Below are positions 1 through 7,322 of a stretch of DNA of 38,889 nt, one piece after another. Numbering within the stretch: the first letter of the stretch is position 1; each line of letters begins with the position of its first letter. Under the pieces are notes generated by a model. That model saw only the letters and a list, made by a program, of their open reading frames with translations, was not told the DNA's origin and made no database searches. Origin of the DNA: Gemmatimonas sp. (lineage in GTDB: Bacteria; Gemmatimonadota; Gemmatimonadetes; Gemmatimonadales; Gemmatimonadaceae); assembly GCA_021154285.1 (NCBI GenBank), contig JAJKIV010000301.1:1-38889 (forward strand). The letters are read 5' to 3'. The position numbers and the translations under genes are program-made.

Positions 1-944
1 CCGATGATCGTGATCGGAATGAACGATAGAATGTGGTAGCCGATCGCCCAGCTGACCGCCAATCCACCGGTAACGCCGTAGACCTCGAGGCCCACCTTGG
101 CCGCCGCCTCGAACACGCCGAAGAATCCGGGTGACGACGGCAACGCGACGCCGATGGCGATGATGCCCTGAAGAAAGTTCGCCGCGCTGAACGGCACGTC
201 GACGCCGACCGCCTTGAAACCGATCCAGAAGGCGAGCGCGTTCACGAGCCAATGCACCAGCGCCCAGAAAAACACCGCCGCGAAACGCCGTGGGCTTCGC
301 AGCACTCCCAGTCCCTCGGAGAAGGCGTGAATGATCGTGCTCCCACGCTCCACGAGGCCCGGTGCAACTCGGCCGACCATCGTGGCGTACAGGCGAGCGA
401 GATACTGCGGAAACACGACGATCACGTACAGCATGACGAACAGGATGATCGCGCCGACGGCGAACAGGGCCGCGGCGCGCCGGACAGGCTGCCCTCCGAT
501 CGTGATCCCCCGTGGGAACTCCGGCGCCAGCATCGCGGCCACCAACAGGAGCATCAGCGTGAGCGCGTCGAACACGCGGTCCACCGCGAGCGACGCCACC
601 GCAGACGTTAGGCTCACCCGGCTCGTCTCACGCGTGAGAGCGTACGCGCGCGCGATCTCGCCGAGGCGCGCGGGATAAATGTTGTTCACCATCATCCCGA
701 CGGCCGTTGCCCGCCACAGCTGCGAGACGGGCAGATTGGGGGCGACGGGTTCGAGAATCACGCGCCACCGAATGGCGCGGAGAGGAAAGACCGCCGTCGC
801 GACCAGCGCCGCCACGACAAGCAGCGGCACGTTCGATTTGGAGATTACCGCCCAGATGTCCGACGGTGACTCGCCGCGCAGCGTCCACACGAGGAGCCCG
901 GCGCTCAGCACAATGCCGAGCGCAGTCTTCCAATTGAGTTTCAT
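1..944 (-). CDS. YbhN/UPF0104-type integral membrane protein, C-terminus cut by the window edge
   Basis: Reading leftwards from an ATG at 944, an open frame of 314 codons begins MKLNWKTALGIVLSAGLLVW and runs off the window. It shows a series of hydrophobic helices and the polar RLGEIARAYALTRE stretch after the third segment, which fits the lysylphosphatidylglycerol synthase transmembrane / YbhN family (PF03706). Members of this family are polytopic inner-membrane proteins, often next to lipid or glycan genes. The actual transported or flipped substrate cannot be read from sequence. A GGAG lies directly against the ATG, so the ribosome site is oddly close. The gene follows the Hpt-like gene by six bases and is probably translated from the same message. 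An octamer copy lies at 606-613. Family assignment is by pattern, not by search. Confidence 0.75.
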   Translation of the reverse strand, partial: MKLNWKTALGIVLSAGLLVWTLRGESPSDIWAVISKSNVPLLVVAALVATAVFPLRAIRWRVILEPVAPNLPVSQLWRATAVGMMVNNIYPARLGEIARAYALTRETSRVSLTSAVASLAVDRVFDALTLMLLLVAAMLAPEFPRGITIGGQPVRRAAALFAVGAIILFVMLYVIVVFPQYLARLYATMVGRVAPGLVERGSTIIHAFSEGLGVLRSPRRFAAVFFWALVHWLVNALAFWIGFKAVGVDVPFSAANFLQGIIAIGVALPSSPGFFGVFEAAAKVGLEVYGVTGGLAVSWAIGYHILSFIPITII

Positions 945-950
945 CTCCGG

Positions 951-2573
951 CTAGTCGGCGGCGGCGAGATCGAGCAGATCGAACAGCTCGGCGAGAGCCT
1001 CGTCAGTATTCCCACCCGAGAGCCGGATCAGATCGCGGACCTCGATCGCTCGCGCAAGCGCGGATCTTCCGCGATAGAGCAGGTCGTCGATCGGAACGAG
1101 CGTCGCGTCATCCAGCGGAGCCGGCGGAGCGAGCGGTGTCCGATCCAGCTCGTTGAAGCTCGCGATGCCGGACTGGAGGAACCGGGTGAGTTCGGCCCCC
1201 GTGGGCGTCGCCGGGGCTTTCCGCGCGACCGGCATGTCGGTTCGCACCGGCGTCGGACGAGCCGGGCGAGGACTGGGCGCCACGCTGGTTGCCGGCCGTG
1301 CCGGCGCCGACGGCGCCGGGGTACGCTGCGGTTGATCGAGCGGGGAGAAGCCAGCGGCGATCGCGCGGTCGACCGTGTTTGCGCGCCCCAGTTCTCCCAG
1401 CCGCGCCGCGAGGTTCGCGAGCGGTATTGTTGGCGATGCGACGAGTGCCCCCGCCGCGTCGATCGATGAGAGGACGATAGGGTCGAGGATGTTTGTTTCT
1501 GCCGACGCGTTTCCGAAAAAGCGTGATGCGTCGGCCTCACCGAAGCTATCGATCGTCCATCGAATGACGCGAAGTGCCCCACGCAGCTCGTGGCTGATCC
1601 GCTCGCGGCCGACGGAAGTGGTCGCGGTCTTGGCGTCGCCCACGAGTCGCCGGAGATGTTCCGCGAGCGGTGTGGCCTCGCTTCGGAATCGCGTTTCCAG
1701 TGCGGCCGGCGAACGATCGGCGCGGGAGACGATGTGCGGTCCCGCATCGCTGAAGAACAGGCTGGCCACCGGCACTACCTGCTCCTCGTCGCGCGACTGC
1801 TGCTGAAGGGCCAGCGCCGCCGCAGCGAACCGCCGCACTTCAGGCGCCGTCGCGTCGGGGCGACCGGTGGTCCGCAGCTCGCGCGCGGCGCGTCGAAGCG
1901 TATGCGCCGATGCGTCGTACAGCTCTGCGTGCTGCTGGCTCAGCGCCCGGCCGTCCACCATCGTGGTTTTCGCTGCCGTCTCGAGTGCGTCAGCGACATC
2001 CGAGAGTGGCGGGAGATCCTTGAGTGCCGCAATGCCTCGCAGGGCACGCACACGACCAACCGCCTCGTCGAGCGCGTTGCGATCGGTCGGTGTGGCGACG
2101 TAGTTGTCGAGCGCTGCCGCGACGCCTTCGACCTCCGAGGCGAAGAACGCGGGGCTCACCGCGGCGCTGATCGGCGTACTCGCCTGCACGGGGTTGCCGT
2201 CGGGAACGAATGAGCGCAACTCGGCGATGCGTGCGGCGGCGCGCTGCTCCTCTGCGGCGCTCCAGCCGCGAACAGTCCGCAGCAATATCCGGACATCGTC
2301 GATCGCGGCGACGAGCGCGGCGCGCACCTCGGTGCTCCAGTGGACGGAGCCGTCCCGCAGTCCGCGCCCCACGCGCTCCACCGAGCCCGCCAGCTCCGCC
2401 ATCCGGAGCAGCTTCGCCATCGTCGAGCTGCCGCGAAGGGCACGAGCCGCCGCGATGAACGGCGTAGACTCCGGCGGCGCCTGAACGGCTGCGCCCACGA
2501 GCGCGTCGAGCTGGTCGACGTACTCACTCGCCTCGAGGATGTAGAAGTCCAGCAGCCCGACCGTCACGCCCAT
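951..2573 (-). CDS. Protein with repeated degenerate Hpt (CheA/FimL-like) modules
   Basis: About 540 residues from an ATG at 2573 preceded by GGAGCGGG; a longer in-frame start at 2648 would overlap pdxJ and looks less likely. The N-terminus (LLDFYILEASEYVDQLDAL, then ARALRGSSTMAKLLRMAELA at about 43-62) has the helix pattern of a histidine phosphotransfer domain. The position normally holding the phosphorylated His is Arg (R44), and the following Lys is also Arg. A second similar stretch (VGRVRALRGIAALKDL) and a third (SHELRGALRVIRW) occur further on. A Pro/Ala-rich linker around residues 415-455 precedes a last helical block. No kinase ATPase or receiver domain is present. It resembles the logic of FimL, a ChpA-like protein without phospho-acceptors. 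A scaffold role in signalling is inference. Confidence 0.6.
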   Translation of the reverse strand: MGVTVGLLDFYILEASEYVDQLDALVGAAVQAPPESTPFIAAARALRGSSTMAKLLRMAELAGSVERVGRGLRDGSVHWSTEVRAALVAAIDDVRILLRTVRGWSAAEEQRAAARIAELRSFVPDGNPVQASTPISAAVSPAFFASEVEGVAAALDNYVATPTDRNALDEAVGRVRALRGIAALKDLPPLSDVADALETAAKTTMVDGRALSQQHAELYDASAHTLRRAARELRTTGRPDATAPEVRRFAAAALALQQQSRDEEQVVPVASLFFSDAGPHIVSRADRSPAALETRFRSEATPLAEHLRRLVGDAKTATTSVGRERISHELRGALRVIRWTIDSFGEADASRFFGNASAETNILDPIVLSSIDAAGALVASPTIPLANLAARLGELGRANTVDRAIAAGFSPLDQPQRTPAPSAPARPATSVAPSPRPARPTPVRTDMPVARKAPATPTGAELTRFLQSGIASFNELDRTPLAPPAPLDDATLVPIDDLLYRGRSALARAIEVRDLIRLSGGNTDEALAELFDLLDLAAAD

Positions 2574-2625
2574 TCCCGCTCCGAACGAGAGACCGACGAA
2601 GTTAAGACGCTCCCCCAAGGACGGT

Positions 2626-3351
2626 CTACCCTCGGGTCCGCGCAACATCCATCACAGCACGCATTTCGCGAACGGCCTCCGCAAGCCCGACGAATACCGC
2701 TCGGCTCACGATCGAATGGCCGATGTTGAGCTCCTCTATTTCGGCGATTGCTGCAACCGGCCCGACGTTGTGCGTGGTGAGTCCGTGCCCCGCGTGGACG
2801 GCGAGACCGATCTCGTGTCCGTGGCGAGCGGCGTCCTCGAGCGCACGAAGAACGTCTGGCTCGTTCGAATGATGCGCATATCGACCCGTGTGCAACTCAA
2901 TGGCAACGGCGCCGAGGTCCCGCGATCGCGACACGGCGTCTACGTCGGGGTCGATGAAGAGGCTCGTACGAACACCAATGGACGCCAACCGCTCGATGGC
3001 CGACCGCAACGCCTTTGGATCTCGGGTCACGTCCAGGCCGCCCTCGGTCGTGACTTCTTCGCGCCGCTCCGGCACGAACGTGACCTGATAGGGACGCAGC
3101 CGACTCGCGATCCCGACCATTTCCGCGGTGCACGCCATCTCGAGGTTGAGGACTGTCCGGACTGTAGTCTTCAGGCGCTCTACGTCGTCGTCCTGGATGT
3201 GGCGACGATCCTCGCGCAGGTGCGCGGTAATGCCGTCGGCGCCAGCGTTCTCGCATTCGATCGCCGCAAGAACGGGATCCGGTTCAACGGTGCGACGTGC
3301 CTGGCGAAGCGTCGCAACGTGGTCGATGTTAATGTAAAGTCGCTGGTACAT
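2626..3351 (-). CDS. pdxJ: Pyridoxine 5'-phosphate synthase
   Basis: The protein is 241 residues, normal for PdxJ, and starts [20 protein letters not shown], the family's N-terminal signature. It also has [25 protein letters not shown] and a C-terminal [15 protein letters not shown] phosphate-binding region. PdxJ is a cytoplasmic TIM-barrel enzyme that condenses 1-deoxy-xylulose 5-phosphate with 3-amino-2-oxopropyl phosphate, the closing step of the DXP-dependent vitamin B6 route. In-frame ATG (3369) and TTG (3381) starts lie upstream, but the one at 3351 matches the family's usual N-terminus; none has a clear Shine-Dalgarno sequence. It is divergent from the lipoprotein gene at 3400, so the 48-base gap should hold both promoters. 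The Hpt-like gene follows 52 bases downstream. Confidence 0.96.
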   Translation of the reverse strand: MYQRLYINIDHVATLRQARRTVEPDPVLAAIECENAGADGITAHLREDRRHIQDDDVERLKTTVRTVLNLEMACTAEMVGIASRLRPYQVTFVPERREEVTTEGGLDVTRDPKALRSAIERLASIGVRTSLFIDPDVDAVSRSRDLGAVAIELHTGRYAHHSNEPDVLRALEDAARHGHEIGLAVHAGHGLTTHNVGPVAAIAEIEELNIGHSIVSRAVFVGLAEAVREMRAVMDVARTRG

Positions 3352-3399
3352 GGCAGGTTGAGCTACCATTGCGGGCCGCAAAGGCGTGGAGAGAATCCA

Positions 3400-3864
3400 G
3401 TGAAGCGAACGATCCTGTTGTTGTCCTTGGCTGTTGTCGGTTGCAAGTCGGGTTCGGGGAGTAGTTCCTCGGCGCCGAGTCCTGCGGCTGCCCCTTCCGC
3501 GAATCTTCCAGGCGCCCTTGCACCGCGAGCCGCCATAGAGCGGTTCCTCGCGGCAGCGAAATCGCAGGACCTCCAGGAGCTATCCATTGCATGGGGCACG
3601 TCCAAAGGGCCTGCGCGTGATCAGTTCGAACGCACCGAGCTCGAGAAGCGGCTCATCGTCATGCAGGGGTGCTACGACGCGGACAAATACACGATCGGCG
3701 ATGAACAACCCGGCGACAACGGCAAGCGCATCATGAAGGTCGATCTTACGAAGGGAGCTGTGACGAAGTCGCCGCGGTTCACGACGGTGAAGGGGCCGTC
3801 CGACCGCTGGTATGTCGAGGATGCGGACTTCTCGGCTGTTACCGCACTGTGCCGACAAAAGTGA
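3400..3864 (+). CDS. Small lipoprotein with an NTF2/SnoaL-like body
   Basis: 154 residues from a GTG at 3400, with GGAGAG seven bases upstream. [15 protein letters not shown] is a signal peptide ending in a lipobox (AVVGC), so the mature protein should be lipidated and envelope-bound. A low-complexity Ser/Ala/Pro linker (about 17-40) precedes a body beginning [17 protein letters not shown]. That opening helix is typical of NTF2-like or SnoaL-like domains, where a helix is followed by a curved sheet. I do not recognise a named family. It stands alone, divergent from pdxJ and convergent with the epimerase gene. Confidence 0.8.
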   Translation: MKRTILLLSLAVVGCKSGSGSSSSAPSPAAAPSANLPGALAPRAAIERFLAAAKSQDLQELSIAWGTSKGPARDQFERTELEKRLIVMQGCYDADKYTIGDEQPGDNGKRIMKVDLTKGAVTKSPRFTTVKGPSDRWYVEDADFSAVTALCRQK

Positions 3865-3905
3865 CAGCAGGCTGAGCGTCGGGAACGCAAGCGAGCATTG
3901 CTGGG

Positions 3906-4319
3906 TTAGTATTCGGACAGCTCGACGAGGACACCCGCGGTCGATGACGGATGCAGAAACGCGATCCGTTTCTTCTCGGCGCCGATGCGGGGGGATTCGT
4001 CGATGAGCCGGATGCCGGCTGCACGACAACGCTCGAGGGCGGCGTCGAGGTCGTCAACGGAAAAGCAGAGGTGGTGGATTCCCGGCCCGCGCTTGGCCAC
4101 GAAACGTCCAATGGGCGAGTCCGGGGACTCGGCTTCGAGTAGCTCGACGAGCGCATCTCCGGCTTCGAGGCCAGCGATCGACGCGCCGTCGGCGTCGTCG
4201 AGCGGTACCTCAGGCAGGCCGAGGATGTCGCGATAGAACGGGAGAATCTCATCGAGGGAACGGACCGCAATACCGATGTGCGCGAGTCGAGTTCCGCGAC
4301 GGGCTGATGGCTTGCTCAT
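3906..4319 (-). CDS. mce: Methylmalonyl-CoA epimerase (VOC superfamily)
   Basis: 137 residues, the usual size. Two vicinal-oxygen-chelate half-modules are visible: LAHIGIAVRSLDEILPFYRD near the N-terminus and GIHHLCFSVDDLDAALERCR near residue 80. The likely metal ligands are His14, a His of the GIHH motif and the Glu of the terminal LVELSEY. The enzyme interconverts (2R)- and (2S)-methylmalonyl-CoA between propionyl-CoA carboxylase and methylmalonyl-CoA mutase; neither partner is in this window. Related VOC enzymes such as glyoxalase I are less likely because the GIHHLCFSV pattern and length match epimerases. It is a single gene on the minus strand, and its promoter region faces that of trxA. 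Confidence 0.88.
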   Translation of the reverse strand: MSKPSARRGTRLAHIGIAVRSLDEILPFYRDILGLPEVPLDDADGASIAGLEAGDALVELLEAESPDSPIGRFVAKRGPGIHHLCFSVDDLDAALERCRAAGIRLIDESPRIGAEKKRIAFLHPSSTAGVLVELSEY

Positions 4320-4362
4320 GGCGCTCTCGCAGGGGAGCGCGAGAAACTAATCCGAAATGGAA

Positions 4363-4379
4363 GCCGGGCGGAGCCCGGC
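4363..4379. promoter_or_regulatory. Short perfect hairpin in the leader of trxA
   Basis: GCCGGGC, a three-base GGA loop and GCCCGGC form a seven-pair G+C hairpin just upstream of the thioredoxin ribosome site (GGAGG at about 4384-4388). It could affect message stability or translation, or be a passive result of GC content. Confidence 0.35.
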
Positions 4380-4398
4380 GCGTGGAGGCTCAAACGAA

Positions 4399-4731
4399 AT
4401 GTCGAACGCAGTGGCGGTAACCGACGCGGACTTCGAGCAGGAAATCGAGAAGCACGATGGTCTGGCGGTGGTTGATTTCTGGGCGACGTGGTGCGGCCCG
4501 TGCCGCATGATTGCGCCGATCCTCGACCAGCTCGCGGTGGAGTACCAGGGCAAGGCGAAGGTAGCGAAGCTCGACGTAGACTCGAACATCCGAACGGCGA
4601 CGCGCTTCAACGTGCGATCGATCCCGGCGGTGCTGTTCTTCAAGAACGGGAAGCTCGTGGATCAGGTCATCGGTGCGGTACCGAAGCCAGCGCTGGAATC
4701 GAAGTTCAAGCAGCACGTCGCGGCGGCCTAA
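4399..4731 (+). CDS. trxA: Thioredoxin
   Basis: 110 residues with the active site WCGPC at 31-35, the conserved Asp26 before FWATW, and the cis-proline at SIPAVLFF (Pro76). This is the canonical single-domain cytoplasmic thioredoxin that reduces protein disulfides using thioredoxin reductase. The ATG at 4399 was chosen because GGAGG lies about ten bases upstream and the protein then has the standard length. A strong terminator follows at 4783-4815, so it is a one-gene transcription unit. The N-terminal KHDGLAVVDFWATWCGPC and C-terminal SKFKQHVAA match bacterial TrxA closely. Confidence 0.97.
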   Translation: MSNAVAVTDADFEQEIEKHDGLAVVDFWATWCGPCRMIAPILDQLAVEYQGKAKVAKLDVDSNIRTATRFNVRSIPAVLFFKNGKLVDQVIGAVPKPALESKFKQHVAAA

Positions 4732-4782
4732 GCGCAGCAGCCGGAAACGATTGCGGCGGTACGGCGCCCGGCCCAAGTTTAT

Positions 4783-4815
4783 CGCCTGAGAGGTTCCTGC
4801 CTCTCAGGCGTTTCT
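4783..4815 (+). terminator. Rho-independent terminator of trxA
   Basis: CGCCTGAGAGG, a six-base loop TTCCTG and CCTCTCAGGCG make a perfect eleven-pair stem. It is followed by TTTCTCATTT, the uridine-rich tail expected of an intrinsic terminator. Confidence 0.92.
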
Positions 4816-4831
4816 CATTTCATTCCATGCG

Positions 4832-5809
4832 ATGCCTGCACTGGCCGCACGGCTACGGTACCCTCACGGGCGTGTTCTCCTCGCGAGAACCAAGCTCGCA
4901 TACGTTCACCTTCGGAATCTCCTCACCGACGCCAAGCGTGACCGTACGGCCCGCGTGGCGGGCTACGTCGCGATCTGGCTTCCGGAGGAATTCCTCGTGC
5001 TCTTTCTGCGCGAGGGCGAGGTAGTCAACGCCATCCGCGCCACGCAGCGCGGCAACGAGCCATTGGCGATCGCCTCGGCCCTCGCCCATGTGCCAGCGGA
5101 ACCGGAATTCGGCGAGATCGCGTTTTACGAGGCGCCGGTCGAGCTGCTCGTGTGTATGTACCACACGCTCCTCATGCCGCCGGACCCCTGGCCAGGGGGC
5201 TTCGTGCCCGGGGATCCAAACACGCTGTTTCCTCACCTGCGAGGTGGCCGATTCAGCGGCGTCGTGGAAGTCGTGAATCACGAGACGGCGAACTATCTGC
5301 TGCTGCGGGATGGGCTGATCGAACAGACCTTCGTCGTGGACGACAATGGGTCGGGGCGAACGGAGCAGCTTGCGCGCGTGTTCGGGCCCGCGCCGTCGCG
5401 TCCCAAGGCGCGGGTCGCTGCGTGGCGCAGTCCGTTGCACATGCCTACTCAGGCGCCTGCCGCGCTCGTCGCTGCGTACCGGGAGCTCGTCGAGCGTATG
5501 TATCTGGAGCTCGGGTCGTATGGCGTCCCCGTGCCCTCGGCAGTCGGCGAGCGCGTGCGGGATGCTCTTCTCGGTCGCTATCCCGCGCTCAGTCGCTTCG
5601 CCGCGGGTTCGAGATCCGAGGATCCGTCCGAGGACGGTCATGAGGTAACGGCGGGCGTCGCGGCGTGGGTGACGGACACCGCCCGAGAGGCACTCGACGG
5701 TGACGAGGAAGCAGCCCGCCGCGTGGTGGTAGAGGCCGCACGTGAGCGCCGCCATATGCTGCACGCGGCCGGATTCCTCTCGGCTCTTCCGTGGGAGTTG
5801 GAGTGGTAG
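4832..5809 (+). CDS. Unknown protein with two DUF4388-like modules
   Basis: 325 residues, cytoplasmic by composition, with no signal peptide or membrane segment. I do not recognise the family firmly. Residues about 23-75 (helical LRNLLTDAKRDRTARVAGY, then beta-strand and LREGEVVNAIRA) and about 140-170 (GGRFSGVVEVVNHETANYLL then LRDGLIEQTF) share the pattern of DUF4388/PATAN-type modules, where short strands end in a G-x-[IV]-V turn. The rest is helical and ends in LSALPWELEW. The gene ends seven bases into the proposed start region of rsmI, so the two are likely cotranslated. The ATG at 4832 lacks a ribosome site. The start follows the trxA terminator closely, so its promoter may overlap it. 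Confidence 0.7.
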   Translation: MPALAARLRYPHGRVLLARTKLAYVHLRNLLTDAKRDRTARVAGYVAIWLPEEFLVLFLREGEVVNAIRATQRGNEPLAIASALAHVPAEPEFGEIAFYEAPVELLVCMYHTLLMPPDPWPGGFVPGDPNTLFPHLRGGRFSGVVEVVNHETANYLLLRDGLIEQTFVVDDNGSGRTEQLARVFGPAPSRPKARVAAWRSPLHMPTQAPAALVAAYRELVERMYLELGSYGVPVPSAVGERVRDALLGRYPALSRFAAGSRSEDPSEDGHEVTAGVAAWVTDTAREALDGDEEAARRVVVEAARERRHMLHAAGFLSALPWELEW

Positions 5810-6642
5810 ACGCCGCGGCGCCGAACGGGTCACTCTATGTCGTCAGCACGCCAATCGGTAATCTGCGCGACATTACGCTCAGGGCAATCGACGTGCTGCG
5901 GACCGTGGATCTGATTCTCGCCGAGGACACGCGGCATTCGCGGCACCTTCTTGATCACCACGAGATCTCCACGCCCATGCTCTCCTACCACGAACACAAC
6001 GAGGCGCGTGCAACGGCGACGGCGATCGCTCGTCTCCGGGAAGGACGCGATGTGGCGTTGATCTCCGATGCCGGCACACCGCTCGTGTCGGATCCGGGTT
6101 CTCGTGTGGTCCGAGCCGCCGCGGAGGCTGGTATCGCCGTGGTTCCGATTCCTGGTCCGTCCGCCGCGTTGGCGGCACTCGTAAGTTCCGCGATAAGCAG
6201 CGAGCGCTTTACGTTTTTCGGTTTCCTGGCGCGGAAAGGGCGCGAGCGCGATGACGCTCTGCAGGAGCTCAGCAGCCTTCGGCACACGAGCGTACTGTAC
6301 GAGGCGCCGAACCGCGTTGCGGCGACGCTCACCGAGCTCGGGGCTCGCGGTGCGGGGGAACGGCGGGTGGTCGTGGCCCGGGAGTTGACGAAACAGTTCG
6401 AGGAAATTCACCGCGGAACGGTGGCCGAGCTCTCGGCGTATTACGAGAGCTCTCCGCCACGCGGGGAGGTCGTGATCGTGCTCGAGGGTACCACTCTTCA
6501 ACCGCTGGCGGAGGACGAGCTGCGCTCGCGTGCCCGCGTGATGCGCGATGCCGGACTCAGTGCACGCGATGTTGCTGCCGCGCTCGTGCGCGAGGGCGGC
6601 GCGTCCCGCAATCTTGCCTATCGACTCGCTCACGAAGCATGA
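5803..6642 (+). CDS. rsmI: 16S rRNA (cytidine-1402-2'-O)-methyltransferase
   Basis: About 279 residues from a GTG at 5803 (GGGAG six bases upstream); an in-frame GTG at 5791 is possible but has no ribosome site. The SAM-dependent tetrapyrrole-methylase fold is clear: LYVVSTPIGNLRDITLRA, LAEDTRHSRHLL, LISDAGTPLVSDPG, PIPGPSAALAAL and the FLARKGRER region. RsmI adds the ribose methyl to C1402 in the decoding centre, working with RsmH. It overlaps the preceding unknown gene by a few bases and its stop overlaps the next start (ATGA). It therefore leads a long translationally coupled run of envelope genes, an unusual setting for an rRNA-modification gene. Confidence 0.95.
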   Translation: MVDAAAPNGSLYVVSTPIGNLRDITLRAIDVLRTVDLILAEDTRHSRHLLDHHEISTPMLSYHEHNEARATATAIARLREGRDVALISDAGTPLVSDPGSRVVRAAAEAGIAVVPIPGPSAALAALVSSAISSERFTFFGFLARKGRERDDALQELSSLRHTSVLYEAPNRVAATLTELGARGAGERRVVVARELTKQFEEIHRGTVAELSAYYESSPPRGEVVIVLEGTTLQPLAEDELRSRARVMRDAGLSARDVAAALVREGGASRNLAYRLAHEA

Positions 6643-7322
6643 GAACCGTACGCGCATACGCCGCATCGCTCGCGGCGCTCGTCGCACTGGCGACTCTCGG
6701 CGCGGCCCGGAACGATGGGCCGCGCCTCGCCATCGCTCGCCTGCAATACGAGGGGGGCGACTGGTACGCCAACCCGTCGAGCCTTCCGAACCTTATCGAA
6801 GCGATCAACGAGCGGACGTCACTGCGGGTCGACAAGACCGAAGGGCGCGTGACGCTGCTCGATGACCGGATCTGGGATTTCGCATTTCTGCACGTGACGG
6901 GTCACGGCGACATAAGGTTCAGCGACGCCGAAGTGGATCGACTGCGCCAGTACCTCCTGCGGGGCGGGTTCCTGCATGTGAGCGACAACTACGGGCTCGA
7001 CGCGAATTTCCGCCGCGAGATCGCCCGCGTGTTTCCGGATCGGCCGCTGGTCGATGTGCCGCTCACGCACCCGATCTATCATTTGGTGTACGACTTTCCG
7101 AACGGTGTCCCGAAGATCCACGAGCACGACGGCAAGCCGGCGCGCGGACTCGGGGTCTTCATCGGCGATCGACTCGCGGTGTACTACGACTTCTCATCCG
7201 ATCTCGGGAACGGGTGGGAGGATACGGGTACCTACAACGACCCACCTGAATTGCACGAGGCGGCGCTTCGCATGGGCGTGAACCTGTTCGTGTATGCGGT
7301 GACGAGCCGCCCTGCGGCATGA
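6639..7322 (+). CDS. Exported DUF4159-family protein
   Basis: 227 residues whose first codon overlaps the rsmI stop (ATGA). An N-terminal signal peptide (MRTVRAYAASLAALVALATLG) suggests export. The core has LAIARLQYEGGDWY at about 30-43 and FLHVTGHGDIRFSDAEVDRL followed by LLRGGFLHVSDNYG at about 83-118. This strand-turn-helix-strand pattern is the hallmark of DUF4159 (PF13709) and resembles ThuA/class I amidotransferase-like folds. There is no Cys at a nucleophile elbow, so enzymatic activity is doubtful. DUF4159 genes in other phyla often sit with MoxR/BatA-type clusters. Here the partner is the giant coiled-coil gene that overlaps by four bases. Confidence 0.85.
   Translation: MRTVRAYAASLAALVALATLGAARNDGPRLAIARLQYEGGDWYANPSSLPNLIEAINERTSLRVDKTEGRVTLLDDRIWDFAFLHVTGHGDIRFSDAEVDRLRQYLLRGGFLHVSDNYGLDANFRREIARVFPDRPLVDVPLTHPIYHLVYDFPNGVPKIHEHDGKPARGLGVFIGDRLAVYYDFSSDLGNGWEDTGTYNDPPELHEAALRMGVNLFVYAVTSRPAA

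Noticed and set aside
2716-3399. Long in-frame extension upstream of the 154-residue lipoprotein
   Set aside because: It is antisense to pdxJ, is not protein-like, and the GTG at 3400 has a ribosome site and a signal peptide directly after it.
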